Part shown: positions 50,036-59,130 of the stretch, in pieces
Position numbering within the stretch: position 1 is the first letter of the stretch
Layout of the letters: every line of letters starts with the position of its first letter
Assembly: GCA_910584385.1 (NCBI GenBank)
Contig: CAJUAK010000002.1
Span: 62,001 to 126,000 of the forward strand
Direction: 5' to 3'
DNA length: 64,000 nucleotides
From: an uncultured Alphaproteobacteria bacterium
GTDB taxonomy: Bacteria; Pseudomonadota; Alphaproteobacteria; RF32; CAG-239
Translations under genes and position numbers: made by a program
Notes under the pieces: generated by a model
Databases searched by the model: none
What the model was told of the DNA's origin: nothing
The model's input: only the letters and a program-made list of their open reading frames with translations

Positions 50036-50371
50036 ATGCGTATGAGTATTTTTAGTTTTATTTTTGGCAATTCGGCTAAAGAAAAAGCCATTAAAGAGCA
50101 TCCAACTCAAGAAAAAGGAAAAGCCATTTGGGCGCAGTTGAATAAAGAGCTTCCAAAAGCTGTCGGCGTTTTATGCGATGACAAGCCTCGTATTTTGGCA
50201 TATGCCGAAAGGGTTAAGCAGATGTCCGGGGTGGAAAAAGCTTCCCTTAAGCTTTATCTGGAATACCTTTTGGATTTTTATGATGATTCCGGGGACGTGG
50301 TTTCTGGTTCCGTAGAGGAGCTCTGCCGCCGGAAAAGGCAAATATGCAGCCAGCATCTGGAGTATCTTTAA
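50036..50371 (+). CDS. Hypothetical protein (111 aa)
   Basis: A small mixed-charge helical protein without signal peptide or known domain. A second ATG two codons in (MSIFSFIFG) is an alternative start, and no strong ribosome-binding site separates the two. It is divergent from xseA and convergent with ftsY, and ends at a bidirectional terminator. I do not recognise the family. Confidence 0.55.
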   Translation: MRMSIFSFIFGNSAKEKAIKEHPTQEKGKAIWAQLNKELPKAVGVLCDDKPRILAYAERVKQMSGVEKASLKLYLEYLLDFYDDSGDVVSGSVEELCRRKRQICSQHLEYL

Positions 50372-50390
50372 AATATGCCGCCTGTTTAAA

Positions 50391-50428
50391 AACAAACCGC
50401 TTGCACTGTTGCAGGCGGTTTGTTTTTA
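50391..50428. terminator. Bidirectional terminator between the 50036 gene and ftsY
   Basis: AACAAACCGC pairs with GCGGTTTGTT, extended by an inner TGCA/TGCA pairing. An A-run lies on one side and a T-run on the other. Confidence 0.85.
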
Positions 50429-51328
50429 TTCCAGGCCAAGAAGCTTTTGCGCATAGCCTTGTGCGTTAAAAGGCTGCAAGTCTTCAATCTTTTCGCCGAT
50501 GCCGATAAAATAGACGGGCAGGGCAAATTCGTCTGCCGCCGCGACAAGAATGCCGCCTTTGGCTGAACCGTCCAGTTTTGTGATAATCAGGCCGTTAATA
50601 TCTGCAGCTTCTTTAAAAATGCGAATCTGCTCTAAGGCGTTTTGCCCTGTGGAAGCGTCGATGGTCAACAATATTTTATGCGGCGCTTCGGGGATTACTT
50701 TTTTTATGACGCGGATGATTTTTTGCAGTTCATCCATTAAGCCTTTTTTGTTTTGCAGCCTTCCCGCCGTATCGATAAAAATTAAATCTTCCCCTTTTTT
50801 TAAAGCCTGTTGCAGGCTGTCAAAACATAATCCGGCGGCATCGCATCCGGGATCGCCTTTATAAACGGGAATATTGTTTTTCCGTCCCCATTCTTCCAAT
50901 TGTTCGACGGCGGCCGCACGAAATGTGTCCGCCGCAATGAAGGCTGCTTTGCGGTGGGAAAAGCGCGCGGCGAGTTTGCCGATTGTGGTGGTCTTTCCGG
51001 CCCCGTTTACGCCAACCATTAAAATAACTTCCGGCATGTGCGCCAAATCAAAATCTTTTTGGCAGGGCTGCAGAATCTGCGTTATTTTTTCGCTTAGAGT
51101 TTGCCTTATTTTTTGATCTGTTACATCTTTGTCAAAACGTTCTTTGGCAATAGCTTCAGATAAGCCCATGCTGGTTTTTACGCCGAAATCCGCGCTGATT
51201 AAAAGTTCTTCCAATTCTTCACGGGTTTGGTCATTTAATTTGTTAGAACTGAAGATGCCTTTCAGCCCGCTGTTAAGTTTGTTTGAGGACTTGTTCAGCC
51301 CAAACCCTAATTTATTTAGCCAGCTCAT
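50426..51328 (-). CDS. ftsY: Signal recognition particle receptor FtsY
   Basis: SRP GTPase that docks SRP-ribosome complexes at the membrane. NG domain only: GVNGAGKTTT is G1 at 106-115, DTFRAAAVEQLE is the SRP insertion box, DTAGR is G3 and TKLDG is G4. The acidic A domain of E. coli FtsY is absent, as in many alphaproteobacteria (300 residues in total). The start overlaps the mtaB 3' end by 17 nt, so ftsY depends at least partly on the mtaB transcript. Confidence 0.96.
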   Translation of the reverse strand: MSWLNKLGFGLNKSSNKLNSGLKGIFSSNKLNDQTREELEELLISADFGVKTSMGLSEAIAKERFDKDVTDQKIRQTLSEKITQILQPCQKDFDLAHMPEVILMVGVNGAGKTTTIGKLAARFSHRKAAFIAADTFRAAAVEQLEEWGRKNNIPVYKGDPGCDAAGLCFDSLQQALKKGEDLIFIDTAGRLQNKKGLMDELQKIIRVIKKVIPEAPHKILLTIDASTGQNALEQIRIFKEAADINGLIITKLDGSAKGGILVAAADEFALPVYFIGIGEKIEDLQPFNAQGYAQKLLGLE

Positions 51329-52361
51329 GGGCTTCTCCTTTTTCTCTCAGCCTTTTTGCCCGCTCTTTCCTAACTTCTACCGGAACTTGAGGCATGGCCG
51401 CTGCCGGCGTTCCTTTTCTTTCGGAATAAGGAAACACATGCAGCTTATTAAGTCCGGCGTCGTCTACGAGCATTAGCGTGTTTTGAAACATTTCTTCGGT
51501 TTCTGTCGGAAATCCGCAGATAAAATCGGCTCCGAAAGTGGCTTCCGGACGCAGGCTGCGAATCTTTTGGCATAAATTGATGACATCTTCCCGCGAATGC
51601 CGCCGCTTCATCCTTTTCAAAATCATATTGTCTCCGGATTGGATGGAAAGGTGAAAATGCGGTGTCAGCCTTTTATCTTTTCCGATAAGGGCGATTAATT
51701 TTTCATCGACGGCAGCCGGGTCTAATGAGCCGAATTGCAATTGAAAATCATCTTTTATTTCGGAGAGTATATCTTGGACAAGCCCGCTCAGCGATGGTTT
51801 ATAAGAGCATGCGTCAATGCCTGTCAAACAAATCTCTGAAAAGCCTTCCTGCAATAATTTTTTGATTTGTTCCAAGATGTCTTCTTTGGCAACAGAACGG
51901 TTATGCCCTCTGGCAAAGGGGACGATGCAATAAGTGCAGCGGTGGTCGCAGCCTTGCTGGATTTGTACAAAAGCGCGCTGCCGCCCTTCGAATCCGGTAA
52001 TCAGGTATGGGTCATAATTGTCGTAATCAAAGATATCGCCGACAATTGTTTTTTCCGTTATCGGGGCAGACAGATAGCGGAGGATGTCTTTTTTTTCTTT
52101 ATTGCCTAATATTAAATCGACTTCTTCCATTTCTGCAAATTTTGCGGCGTTTACCTGGGCGGAACATCCGGTTACGACAATTTTTGCATGGGGATTTTCT
52201 TTGCGCAATTTACGCACCATTTGCCGGCATTGCCTTTCGGCCTCGCTGGTTACGGCGCAGGTATTGACGATAATGACATCGTTTAAGCCGGCCAGCTTTT
52301 CTTTTAAAACTTCTGATTCGTAGCTGTTGATGCGGCAGCCGAATGTTACAACTTCAACCAT
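51312..52361 (-). CDS. mtaB: tRNA t6A methylthiotransferase MtaB-like, short form
   Basis: Radical SAM methylthiotransferase that converts t6A37 to ms2t6A in tRNA. The N-terminal UPF0004 domain has its iron-sulfur cysteines in FGCRIN, NTCAVT and VTGCSAQ. The radical SAM motif CDHRCTYC is near residue 140. At 349 residues it ends at KERAKRLREKGEAHELAK and lacks the C-terminal TRAM RNA-binding domain usual in this family (about 420 residues). Start 52361 is chosen for MVEVVTFGC, preceded by GGAGG. That site lies in the 3' arm of a terminator-like hairpin. Confidence 0.88.
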   Translation of the reverse strand: MVEVVTFGCRINSYESEVLKEKLAGLNDVIIVNTCAVTSEAERQCRQMVRKLRKENPHAKIVVTGCSAQVNAAKFAEMEEVDLILGNKEKKDILRYLSAPITEKTIVGDIFDYDNYDPYLITGFEGRQRAFVQIQQGCDHRCTYCIVPFARGHNRSVAKEDILEQIKKLLQEGFSEICLTGIDACSYKPSLSGLVQDILSEIKDDFQLQFGSLDPAAVDEKLIALIGKDKRLTPHFHLSIQSGDNMILKRMKRRHSREDVINLCQKIRSLRPEATFGADFICGFPTETEEMFQNTLMLVDDAGLNKLHVFPYSERKGTPAAAMPQVPVEVRKERAKRLREKGEAHELAK

Positions 52362-52398
52362 AAAAAACCTCCACTTGCATATATAAGGCAAGTGGAGG
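52362..52398 (-). terminator. ldh terminator hairpin that also masks the mtaB ribosome-binding site
   Basis: On the minus strand CCTCCACTTGC and GCAAGTGGAGG form a perfect 11-bp stem with a 9-nt loop, followed by six T residues and then directly the mtaB ATG. The GGAGG of the 3' arm is the mtaB ribosome-binding site. One element can thus both end the ldh transcript and lower mtaB translation. Confidence 0.8.
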
Positions 52399-52420
52399 AT
52401 AAAATCAAACAAAATATATT

Positions 52421-53365
52421 CTATTTGCCGATGGCTGCCAAGGCCTCTTCCGTGAATTTTTTCAGGGTTTCGGCACTGTGTTTTAATTCGGCATGCTCAT
52501 TAGGCGTTAATTTGGGATAAATAACGCTGTGAATGCCCCTCTTGCCGACGACTGTTGGCAGGGATAAGCAAACATCTTTGACGCCTTCAACCTCATCATG
52601 GTGGCAGCTGACCGTCAGAATGGCATATTCATTTGTGGTTACGGCCTGGCAAATGCGGGTCAGGCCGCCGGCAATTCCATAAAAAGTGGCGCCTTTGCCG
52701 TTAATGATTTTATATGCGGCGTTACGGACGCAGTCATCGATTTCGGCTTTCTTTTCAGGCGTAAGCGGACGGTCGGTCAATTCAGCCAGCTTTTCGATGG
52801 AAACGGTTCCGGCATCGCCGTTTGACCAAACGACAACTTCGCTGTCGCCATGTTCGCCCAATACGTTAGCATGTACGGATTTTGGGGAAACGCCGAGATA
52901 ATATCCCAATAATGTACGGAAACGGGAAGTGTCTAAGATTGTTCCGCTGCCAAATACCCTTTCTTTGGGCAGTCCGGATAACTTTAATGTTACCTCGGTC
53001 ATGACATCTACGGGATTTGAGGCAACCAGCAAAATCGCATTGGGTTCATGTGCCATAATTTGCGGGATGATGCTTTCAAATACTTTTACATTGCGCCCGA
53101 TAAGGTCGGTTCTGGTTTCGCCCGGCTTTTGGTTTACGCCGGCGGTTATGATAATGACTTCGCAGCCTTTGAGGTCGGCATAGTCGCCGGCCTTGATTTT
53201 GTTTGCGTAGGCAAAGGGTGTCGCGTGGGCTATGTCCATGGCTTCCGCTATGGCTTTGTCTTTATTCATGTCGACTAAAACGATTTTGCGGGCAACGCCT
53301 CTCATAATCAAGGCAAATGCCGTTGCGCTGCCGACTGATCCTGCTCCGATAATTCCTACTTTCAT
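52421..53365 (-). CDS. ldh: L-lactate dehydrogenase
   Basis: NAD-dependent oxidoreductase of the LDH/MDH family (314 residues). The Rossmann motif is GIIGAGSVGSATAF at 4-17. The specificity loop reads GVNQKPGETR with Q79, where malate dehydrogenases have arginine; glutamine points to lactate/pyruvate. The catalytic pair is D145/R148 (DTSRFR) and H172 (GEHGDS). It likely regenerates NAD+ in fermentation, consistent with a low-oxygen habitat. Monocistronic, ending in a perfect hairpin directly before mtaB. Confidence 0.85.
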   Translation of the reverse strand: MKVGIIGAGSVGSATAFALIMRGVARKIVLVDMNKDKAIAEAMDIAHATPFAYANKIKAGDYADLKGCEVIIITAGVNQKPGETRTDLIGRNVKVFESIIPQIMAHEPNAILLVASNPVDVMTEVTLKLSGLPKERVFGSGTILDTSRFRTLLGYYLGVSPKSVHANVLGEHGDSEVVVWSNGDAGTVSIEKLAELTDRPLTPEKKAEIDDCVRNAAYKIINGKGATFYGIAGGLTRICQAVTTNEYAILTVSCHHDEVEGVKDVCLSLPTVVGKRGIHSVIYPKLTPNEHAELKHSAETLKKFTEEALAAIGK

Positions 53366-53431
53366 TTCTTTTTCCTCATCTGTTATATTTTTTCTTTCTT
53401 ATATATAAGAATATTTTTTCAGAATACAATA

Positions 53432-53462
53432 AAAAAGGCTGCAATAAATGCAGCCTTTTTTT
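53432..53462 (-). terminator. Terminator of the 53476 gene
   Basis: A 12-bp stem (53432-53443 with 53449-53460, loop 5 nt) has A/T runs on both sides, between the small acidic membrane-protein gene and ldh. Confidence 0.85.
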
Positions 53463-53475
53463 ATGTGCTTACCTT

Positions 53476-53733
53476 TTAGTCTTTAACGATTGTTTCATCT
53501 TCGTCGGCAGTTTCTTCCGGATTTTCCTCAATAACTTCTTCTGCGGTAACTTCTTCGTCTTCCGCAATCTGCCCGTCAGCATTTTCAGCCGCGTTTTCTT
53601 CAATTCCGGCCGGGATATTTTCTTCCGTTACGACGGCATTTTCAACAGGCGCAGACATATTGTCCTGTTTAATCAGGCGTGCGGCAACCATTAAAATTAC
53701 AACGATTAAAACAATATAAAAAAGTTTTTTCAT
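53476..53733 (-). CDS. Small acidic membrane-anchored or secreted protein
   Basis: An 85-residue protein with an N-terminal hydrophobic segment (MKKLFYIVLIVVILMVAARL) that may stay uncleaved as an anchor. About 60 strongly acidic residues follow (EDEEVTAEEVIEENPEETADEDE). No known domain. It resembles the acidic secreted protein at 14629 in style. It has its own terminator and leader. Confidence 0.6.
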   Translation of the reverse strand: MKKLFYIVLIVVILMVAARLIKQDNMSAPVENAVVTEENIPAGIEENAAENADGQIAEDEEVTAEEVIEENPEETADEDETIVKD

Positions 53734-53821
53734 TTCAGACTCCGAGCTAAAAATTTATCACTGGCATCAGGTTAGGTTTTGTTTGGCCAATTGTCAATAA
53801 ATTGTTGAAGTAATCAACCAT

Positions 53822-54613
53822 TCAGTGCCCGGAAAACATATTATTTGATTCATAATGGCTCAGACCGATATAAAAAATTTTGCGGCTTGCCAGGAGAAAT
53901 ATAAGGCAGCCGGCGATTAAAACCGTAAAATCCGCCCATGAAAAGCTATGTGCCAGCCGGACCGGGAACAGGGAAAGAAAGCCGGCGGGAAGCAGCGTGA
54001 GGAATATTATTTTGTATAAGCCCTGGAAAATTGCCGCGGGTTGAGAGCTGAAGGTTATGAAAGCTAAAAAGATATTATGGGCCAGGCGCTCCATATTGTT
54101 GGCAAAAAATGACAAGCTGTGGGCAGCGAGGGAAACCGAAAAGATGAGGGAAAAAGCTGTCAGGCTGCATAAAATGTAAATGCAGAATCCGTAGAGGCTG
54201 CAATATCCCGACATTGCAAACATGATTATTCCGGTCAGGATATCTCCCCAGTTGGCAAAAGAAGCGTAAGAGGTTGCAATCAGAAACAAAGGGGGCTGCG
54301 GCGAGGTTATGATGTGGTCCAGGCTCCCTTGTTCAACTATTTGCGGCAAAAGCTGAATGCCGCAGCAGCTTAAAGCATAGATTCCGTAAGAGGTGTTCAA
54401 AATAGCAAACAAGAATGCCATGTCTTGAAATGTCCAGCCGTTAATGCTGCCCCGGTTGTTAAACACAATCCACCACATAAAAATATACGTGCAGTTGTTT
54501 AGCAGCATCATAGACATGTTAACCAGGGAATCGGCTTTGGTCTGAAATATTTGCTTCAGATTGCTTTTTTGAATGGCAAAAAAGATTTTAAACATGTTAC
54601 CCGCCATAGACAT
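53822..54613 (-). CDS. ABC-2 type transporter permease (DUF990-like), second
   Basis: A 263-residue membrane protein with six predicted helices and the features of DUF990 permeases: an amphipathic start (FAIQKSNLKQIFQTKADSL), WWIVFNNRG, and GSLDHIITSPQPPLFLI in the first cytoplasmic loop. It pairs with the permease at 54597 and the ATPase at 55366 to form an exporter of unknown substrate. It overlaps the preceding permease gene by 17 nt. Confidence 0.82.
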   Translation of the reverse strand: MSMAGNMFKIFFAIQKSNLKQIFQTKADSLVNMSMMLLNNCTYIFMWWIVFNNRGSINGWTFQDMAFLFAILNTSYGIYALSCCGIQLLPQIVEQGSLDHIITSPQPPLFLIATSYASFANWGDILTGIIMFAMSGYCSLYGFCIYILCSLTAFSLIFSVSLAAHSLSFFANNMERLAHNIFLAFITFSSQPAAIFQGLYKIIFLTLLPAGFLSLFPVRLAHSFSWADFTVLIAGCLIFLLASRKIFYIGLSHYESNNMFSGH

Positions 54614-55382
54614 TAATCCTTTTAAGCGCCTTTTTATAGGCTATGCTGACAAAGAATCCCAAAACGGCCAGCCAAAAAGCGTCTAAAATTAAAGCTTCGG
54701 CCAGAGCCGCGTAGGAAAAATCATAGACCAGGCGGATGCTTTTGTAATAAAAGGCGTAAAAAGGCGTAAAGCTTGCAATTTTTACAAACCATTCGGGATA
54801 AATGCTTAAGGGAAATATTGCGCCGCCCAAAACAAAAGCCAGGCGCTGTATAACCATGCCCAGAGGGCGTACGTCGTTCATCCAGAGCGCACAGAATCCG
54901 ATTGCCGTGAACATGAAAATGTTAATGAGCGAGGAAATGTATGCGGCCAATAGAATCGCTGGAATATCTTTTGCCAAAAAAGGCGGCTGCGGTGTCATGA
55001 TTGCCGTGGCGCAGCCGCCCAGCAAGAGCATGAAAAAGAAGGAAACGCTCATGGTTCCGGCATATTCGGCGAAACGCAGCGCCAAAAAGGAAACGGGTTT
55101 ATTGATATAATAGGCAAAAGTTCCGCTTTTGATGTCTTGCTGCAAAAGCCGCTCATTTTTTGGCGCGGAGAGGATTATGATTTCAGACAGCAGCAAATAC
55201 CATACATATTTGCTTTGCAGCCCGCTTTGAGAACTTTCAATGCCGATAATCTGCCAAAGGCGGTTATAGATAAAAAGCAGAATCATCAGGAAAAACAAGG
55301 TTCCCAATAAGAGCGTACGGTTGCGCCATGTCTGTTTGGCGGAAATGAAAAAGGTGTAGAGGTATTTATTCATCGCGGGCAT
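54597..55382 (-). CDS. ABC-2 type transporter permease, first
   Basis: A 261-residue membrane protein with six predicted helices. It contains the paired loop motif KSGTFAYYINKPVSFLALRF, typical of DUF990/ABC-2 permeases. The frame is open to 55421. I choose the ATG at 55382 (MPAMNKYLY), with a GGGAG just upstream, though the ATG at 55373 is also possible. It overlaps the 3' end of the ATPase gene by 17 nt and the second permease by 17 nt. Confidence 0.82.
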   Translation of the reverse strand: MPAMNKYLYTFFISAKQTWRNRTLLLGTLFFLMILLFIYNRLWQIIGIESSQSGLQSKYVWYLLLSEIIILSAPKNERLLQQDIKSGTFAYYINKPVSFLALRFAEYAGTMSVSFFFMLLLGGCATAIMTPQPPFLAKDIPAILLAAYISSLINIFMFTAIGFCALWMNDVRPLGMVIQRLAFVLGGAIFPLSIYPEWFVKIASFTPFYAFYYKSIRLVYDFSYAALAEALILDAFWLAVLGFFVSIAYKKALKRINVYGG

Positions 55383-56289
55383 ATATCTCCCGGATGATTT
55401 CATCCATCGGCGGATTTTCAACGGTTAAATCCGTGATGCGGTATTGTTTTGCCAAATTGCTCAATTCTTTAGAAACCGGCGTTTCCACCGTGTTTACGGT
55501 GCTGTGGATTTTTTCCCCGGACTCGGTTGTTATTTCAATATATTTGCGATTAAGGTAAGCGGCTTTAAGTTTGGAAAGGGAATCGTTAAAAATGATTTTT
55601 CCTTTATTGAGGATAATGACCTTTTCGCAGACTTGTTCCATGTCTGCCGTGTCGTGGGAGGTGAGGAGCAGCGTGGTTTCTTGTTCCAATGCCTGTTTTT
55701 TTATCAGATTCCGGATAATGTTTTTTGCCGTAACATCTAACCCGATGGTGGGTTCGTCCAAAAAAAGGACCTGAGGCTTATGCAACAGGGAAGCGACAAT
55801 CTCGCAGCGCATCCTTTGCCCAAGGGAAAGGCTTTTGACCGGATGGGGCAAAATGTCTTTTATTTCAAAAAGGCGGATGAGCCGCAGCAGGTTTTTCTTG
55901 GCTTCCATGGTATCCAGATTATAGATGCGGGCAAGGAGCCCAAAGCTGTCTTGCACGGGCAAGTCCTGCCATAATTGGGAACGCTGCCCGAAAACCGTTC
56001 CGATTTTATACGCCAGCTTGCTGCGGTTTTCCCATGGAATCATCCCGCAGACCTCCGCGGAACCGGAAGTGGGGTGCAAAATGGCAGAAAGCATTTTGAT
56101 TGTTGTCGATTTTCCGGCGCCGTTCGGGCCGATAAATGCTACCTTCTCCCCTTTGTTTATGGCAAAAGATATGTCTTTGACGGCATAAATGTTCTTTTTT
56201 TTCTTTTGAAAGCCTAAAAAAAAGCTTCCTTTTGAGTCGGAAAGCTGAAATTTTTTGCAAAGATTGTTAACTTTTATAATTTCTTCCAT
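55366..56289 (-). CDS. ABC transporter ATP-binding protein
   Basis: A 307-residue ATPase. Walker A is GPNGAGKST, the ABC signature is LSLGQRMRCEI, Walker B is VLFLDEPTIGLD, and the switch histidine is in LLTSHDTADM. GQRSQLWQDLPVQDSF in the Q-loop region is typical of the ATPases that pair with DUF990 permeases. A C-terminal extension of about 80 residues follows. The three genes overlap and form one operon for an exporter, possibly of a lipid or small molecule. Confidence 0.92.
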   Translation of the reverse strand: MEEIIKVNNLCKKFQLSDSKGSFFLGFQKKKKNIYAVKDISFAINKGEKVAFIGPNGAGKSTTIKMLSAILHPTSGSAEVCGMIPWENRSKLAYKIGTVFGQRSQLWQDLPVQDSFGLLARIYNLDTMEAKKNLLRLIRLFEIKDILPHPVKSLSLGQRMRCEIVASLLHKPQVLFLDEPTIGLDVTAKNIIRNLIKKQALEQETTLLLTSHDTADMEQVCEKVIILNKGKIIFNDSLSKLKAAYLNRKYIEITTESGEKIHSTVNTVETPVSKELSNLAKQYRITDLTVENPPMDEIIREIYARDE

Positions 56290-56475
56290 TTTTTATCCAC
56301 CTGCCATAACTGGCTGAAATTATAGGCAAATGGCGCTTATTTTCAAGCTAAAACTTTTTGAAATCGAGCTTTTTTAAAATAATGCTTGTCAAATTATATA
56401 AAATTATGCTATCTAGCAAAACACAGGCCGTGTGGTCTGAATAATTTGTTTTAATATATTTAGAGGTTTATCATA

Positions 56476-56709
56476 ATGACTGATACAGCTAACCGCGTTA
56501 AGAAAATCGTTGCCGAACATCTTGGCGTTGAAGAAACAAAAGTTACCGACAATGCCAGCTTCATTGACGATTTGGGCGCTGATAGCTTGGATACGGTTGA
56601 ATTGGTTATGGCTTTTGAAGAAGAATTCGGTTGCGAAATTCCTGACGAAGCTGCTGAAAAGATTTTGACCGTTAAAGACGCTATCGACTATCTTTCTAAG
56701 AATGCTTAG
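56476..56709 (+). CDS. acpP: Acyl carrier protein of fatty acid synthesis
   Basis: A 77-residue acidic ACP. The phosphopantetheine attachment serine is S37 in LGADSLDTVELVM, and the flanking helices match canonical AcpP (NASFIDDLGADSLDTVE). It carries growing acyl chains for FabF and others. It is followed by fabF and mltG in a common proteobacterial order. It is quite distinct from the six ACP paralogs downstream, which have MDSLD in place of ADSLD. Confidence 0.97.
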   Translation: MTDTANRVKKIVAEHLGVEETKVTDNASFIDDLGADSLDTVELVMAFEEEFGCEIPDEAAEKILTVKDAIDYLSKNA

Positions 56710-56798
56710 GTCGTTTTTTATGACTTGCTAAAATGATAAAACTCGCTATAATTCCAAGCGAGTTTTTTCTTTGTTTAGATTTTTGAAGAGGTATTTGA

Positions 56799-58070
56799 AT
56801 GAGAAGAGTTGTTGTAACCGGTTTGGGTATCGTTTCCCCTTTGGGACGCGGCGTAGAAAATAACTGGAAAAAACTGCTGGAAGGAAAATCCGGAATCAGG
56901 AAAATTGAAAATATTGACCTGAAAGACATTCCGGTTACGATTGCAGGACAAGTCCCCTGGGGTGAAAATGAAGGCGAATTTAATCCGGATACTGTTTTGC
57001 CGCCAAAAGACCAAAAGAAAAACGACAAGTTTATTCTTTATGGTTTGGCTGCCGGCAGCGATGCTTTGGATGATGCCGGATGGAATCCTGAAAATGCCAC
57101 CGAAGAGGAAAAATACCGGGCTGGCGTTATGATGGGATCTGGAATTGGCGGATTGCAAACGATTTACGATAATTCTATTTCTTTTAACGAATTTGGAATT
57201 AAGAAGATTTCTCCGTTCTTTATCCCTTCTTGCCTGATTAACCTAGTTTCAGGGAATCTTTCCATCAAATACGGGCTGAAGGGGCCGAATCATGCTTGTG
57301 TTACAGCTTGCTCGACAGGTACGCATGCTATTGGCGATGCAGCGGCGATGATTGCGCGCGGCGATGCTGATTTGATGGTTGCAGGCGGTGCCGAATCTGC
57401 GGTTAACGTGTTAGGCTTGTCTGGTTTTGCCAGAATGAAGGCTATCACTTCCGATTTTAATGAAACGCCTGAAAAAGCATCCCGCCCGTGGGATAAAAAC
57501 CGCAGCGGTTTTGTTATGGGCGAGGGCAGCGGCGCAGTCGTTTTGGAAGAATATGAACATGCCAAAAAGCGCGGCGCAAAAATTTATGCCGAAGTTGTCG
57601 GCTATGGTATGAGCGGCGATGCCTACCATATTACGGCGCCTTCAGGCGATGGCGCTTACCGTGCGATGAAAATGGCTGCTGACCATGCAAAAGAAAATGG
57701 CGTGGAATTAAGCGACATCCAATATATTAACGCGCATGGCACTTCAACGCCGGCCGGAGACGTAGGTGAGGCGTTGGCCGTTAAACGCCTGTTTGGCGAT
57801 GATTTAATCGGCAAAGTTTCAATGTCTTCTACAAAATCTGCGATTGGGCATTTGCTGGGCGCTGCAGGTGCTGTGGAAGCTGTCTTTAGCATTTTGGCCT
57901 TAAGAGACCAAGTTTGTCCGCCGACGCTTAACCTGGATGACCCGGCTGACGAGTTGGAAGGGTTTGATTTGGTTCCGTTGAAGGCCAAGAAACGTGAAAT
58001 TAAAGCCGCGATGTCTAATTCTTTTGGATTTGGCGGAACAAATTCTTCGGTGATTTTTAAAAAAATATAA
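56799..58070 (+). CDS. fabF: 3-oxoacyl-ACP synthase II
   Basis: Beta-ketoacyl-ACP synthase for fatty acid elongation (423 residues). The catalytic Cys-His-His triad is C171 (TACSTGTHA), the histidine in INAHGTSTPAGD, and the one in KSAIGHLLGAAG. The start MRRVVVTGLGIVSPLG is the usual one. It lies 89 nt after acpP and 6 nt before mltG. Confidence 0.96.
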   Translation: MRRVVVTGLGIVSPLGRGVENNWKKLLEGKSGIRKIENIDLKDIPVTIAGQVPWGENEGEFNPDTVLPPKDQKKNDKFILYGLAAGSDALDDAGWNPENATEEEKYRAGVMMGSGIGGLQTIYDNSISFNEFGIKKISPFFIPSCLINLVSGNLSIKYGLKGPNHACVTACSTGTHAIGDAAAMIARGDADLMVAGGAESAVNVLGLSGFARMKAITSDFNETPEKASRPWDKNRSGFVMGEGSGAVVLEEYEHAKKRGAKIYAEVVGYGMSGDAYHITAPSGDGAYRAMKMAADHAKENGVELSDIQYINAHGTSTPAGDVGEALAVKRLFGDDLIGKVSMSSTKSAIGHLLGAAGAVEAVFSILALRDQVCPPTLNLDDPADELEGFDLVPLKAKKREIKAAMSNSFGFGGTNSSVIFKKI

Positions 58071-58076
58071 AGAAAA

Positions 58077-59036
58077 ATGAAACGGTTGAAAAATCTTTTT
58101 GTTATTTCCGTTATTTTAGCGGCATTGGTGGCTTATCAATGCCGCCGTTTGGTTATAGAACGCGGGCAATTGGACGAGGTTGTCAATGTTTTTGTGCCTA
58201 AAGGTGCCGGCGTGTCGCAGGTGGCGGATATTCTGAGTGATGGCGGCGTTGTTTCCCATCCGCTGCTTTTTAAGCTTGTCGCGAGATTTGCCGGACTTGA
58301 TAAACATTTGAAAGCCGGAGAATATCAATTTGAACCCGGCGTTTCTATGTGGGATGCCATGCAAAAAATTGCCAATGGCGAAGTTTTTTACCGGAGAATT
58401 ACGCTTCCTGAAGGTTTAACAACAGGGCAATATCTTTATTTGATTGCTTCTAATCCTGATTTTTCAGGCGAAATTACCGAAGAAGTCAAAGAAGGCGAAA
58501 TGCTTCCCGAAACATATAGCTTTGAATATGGTTCCAGCCGCAATGCCTTAATTATTCAGGCAAAAACGGCAATGAAAAAGGTTAAGGAACAAGCGTGGGA
58601 AAATCGGGCGGAGCACCTGCAGATAAAAACGCCTGAACAGATGATGGTTTTGGCTTCTATTATTGAAAAAGAAACTTCCAAACCCGAAGAGCGAGGGCTT
58701 GTTTCCTCAGTTTTTATGAACCGTTTGAAAAAAGGAATGCGCTTGCAGACAGACCCAACGGTTATTTATGCGCTGACGGAAGGCGAGTTTGAACTTAAAA
58801 GGGCATTAACGAAAGCTGATTTAAACGTGGACAGCCCTTATAATACTTATCGTGTTTACGGGCTTCCGCCGAAACCTATTTGCAATCCGGGCAAGGACGC
58901 GATTGAAGCCGCGGTGCATCCGGAAAACAGCAATTTTTTATATTTTGTAGCTGACGGAACCGGCGGGCATAGCTTTGCGGCAAGCCTGAATGAACATAAT
59001 GATAATGTTGCCAAGTGGAAAAGAATCCGAAAATAA
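58077..59036 (+). CDS. mltG: Endolytic murein transglycosylase MltG
   Basis: Membrane-anchored lytic transglycosylase thought to end nascent glycan strands. An N-terminal transmembrane anchor (LFVISVILAALVAY) is followed by a LysM-like domain (VPKGAGVSQVADIL) and the YceG core with catalytic glutamate in LASIIEKETSKPEER. The family signature LQTDPTVIYAL and YNTYRVYGLPPKPICNPG are present. The length (319) is normal. It is 6 nt downstream of fabF, probably co-transcribed. Confidence 0.95.
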   Translation: MKRLKNLFVISVILAALVAYQCRRLVIERGQLDEVVNVFVPKGAGVSQVADILSDGGVVSHPLLFKLVARFAGLDKHLKAGEYQFEPGVSMWDAMQKIANGEVFYRRITLPEGLTTGQYLYLIASNPDFSGEITEEVKEGEMLPETYSFEYGSSRNALIIQAKTAMKKVKEQAWENRAEHLQIKTPEQMMVLASIIEKETSKPEERGLVSSVFMNRLKKGMRLQTDPTVIYALTEGEFELKRALTKADLNVDSPYNTYRVYGLPPKPICNPGKDAIEAAVHPENSNFLYFVADGTGGHSFAASLNEHNDNVAKWKRIRK

Positions 59037-59130
59037 CAGTCTCCTGTTTTCTAAAAAATTATCTTGATTTGCCTGTATTCCTGTGTTATGAAAACTGCAT
59101 TCAGATATTTTTATAACTAAATTTATTTAT

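Noticed and set aside
52421..53365. Malate dehydrogenase
   Set aside because: The specificity position is glutamine (GVNQKPGETR) where malate dehydrogenases carry arginine, so lactate dehydrogenase fits better.
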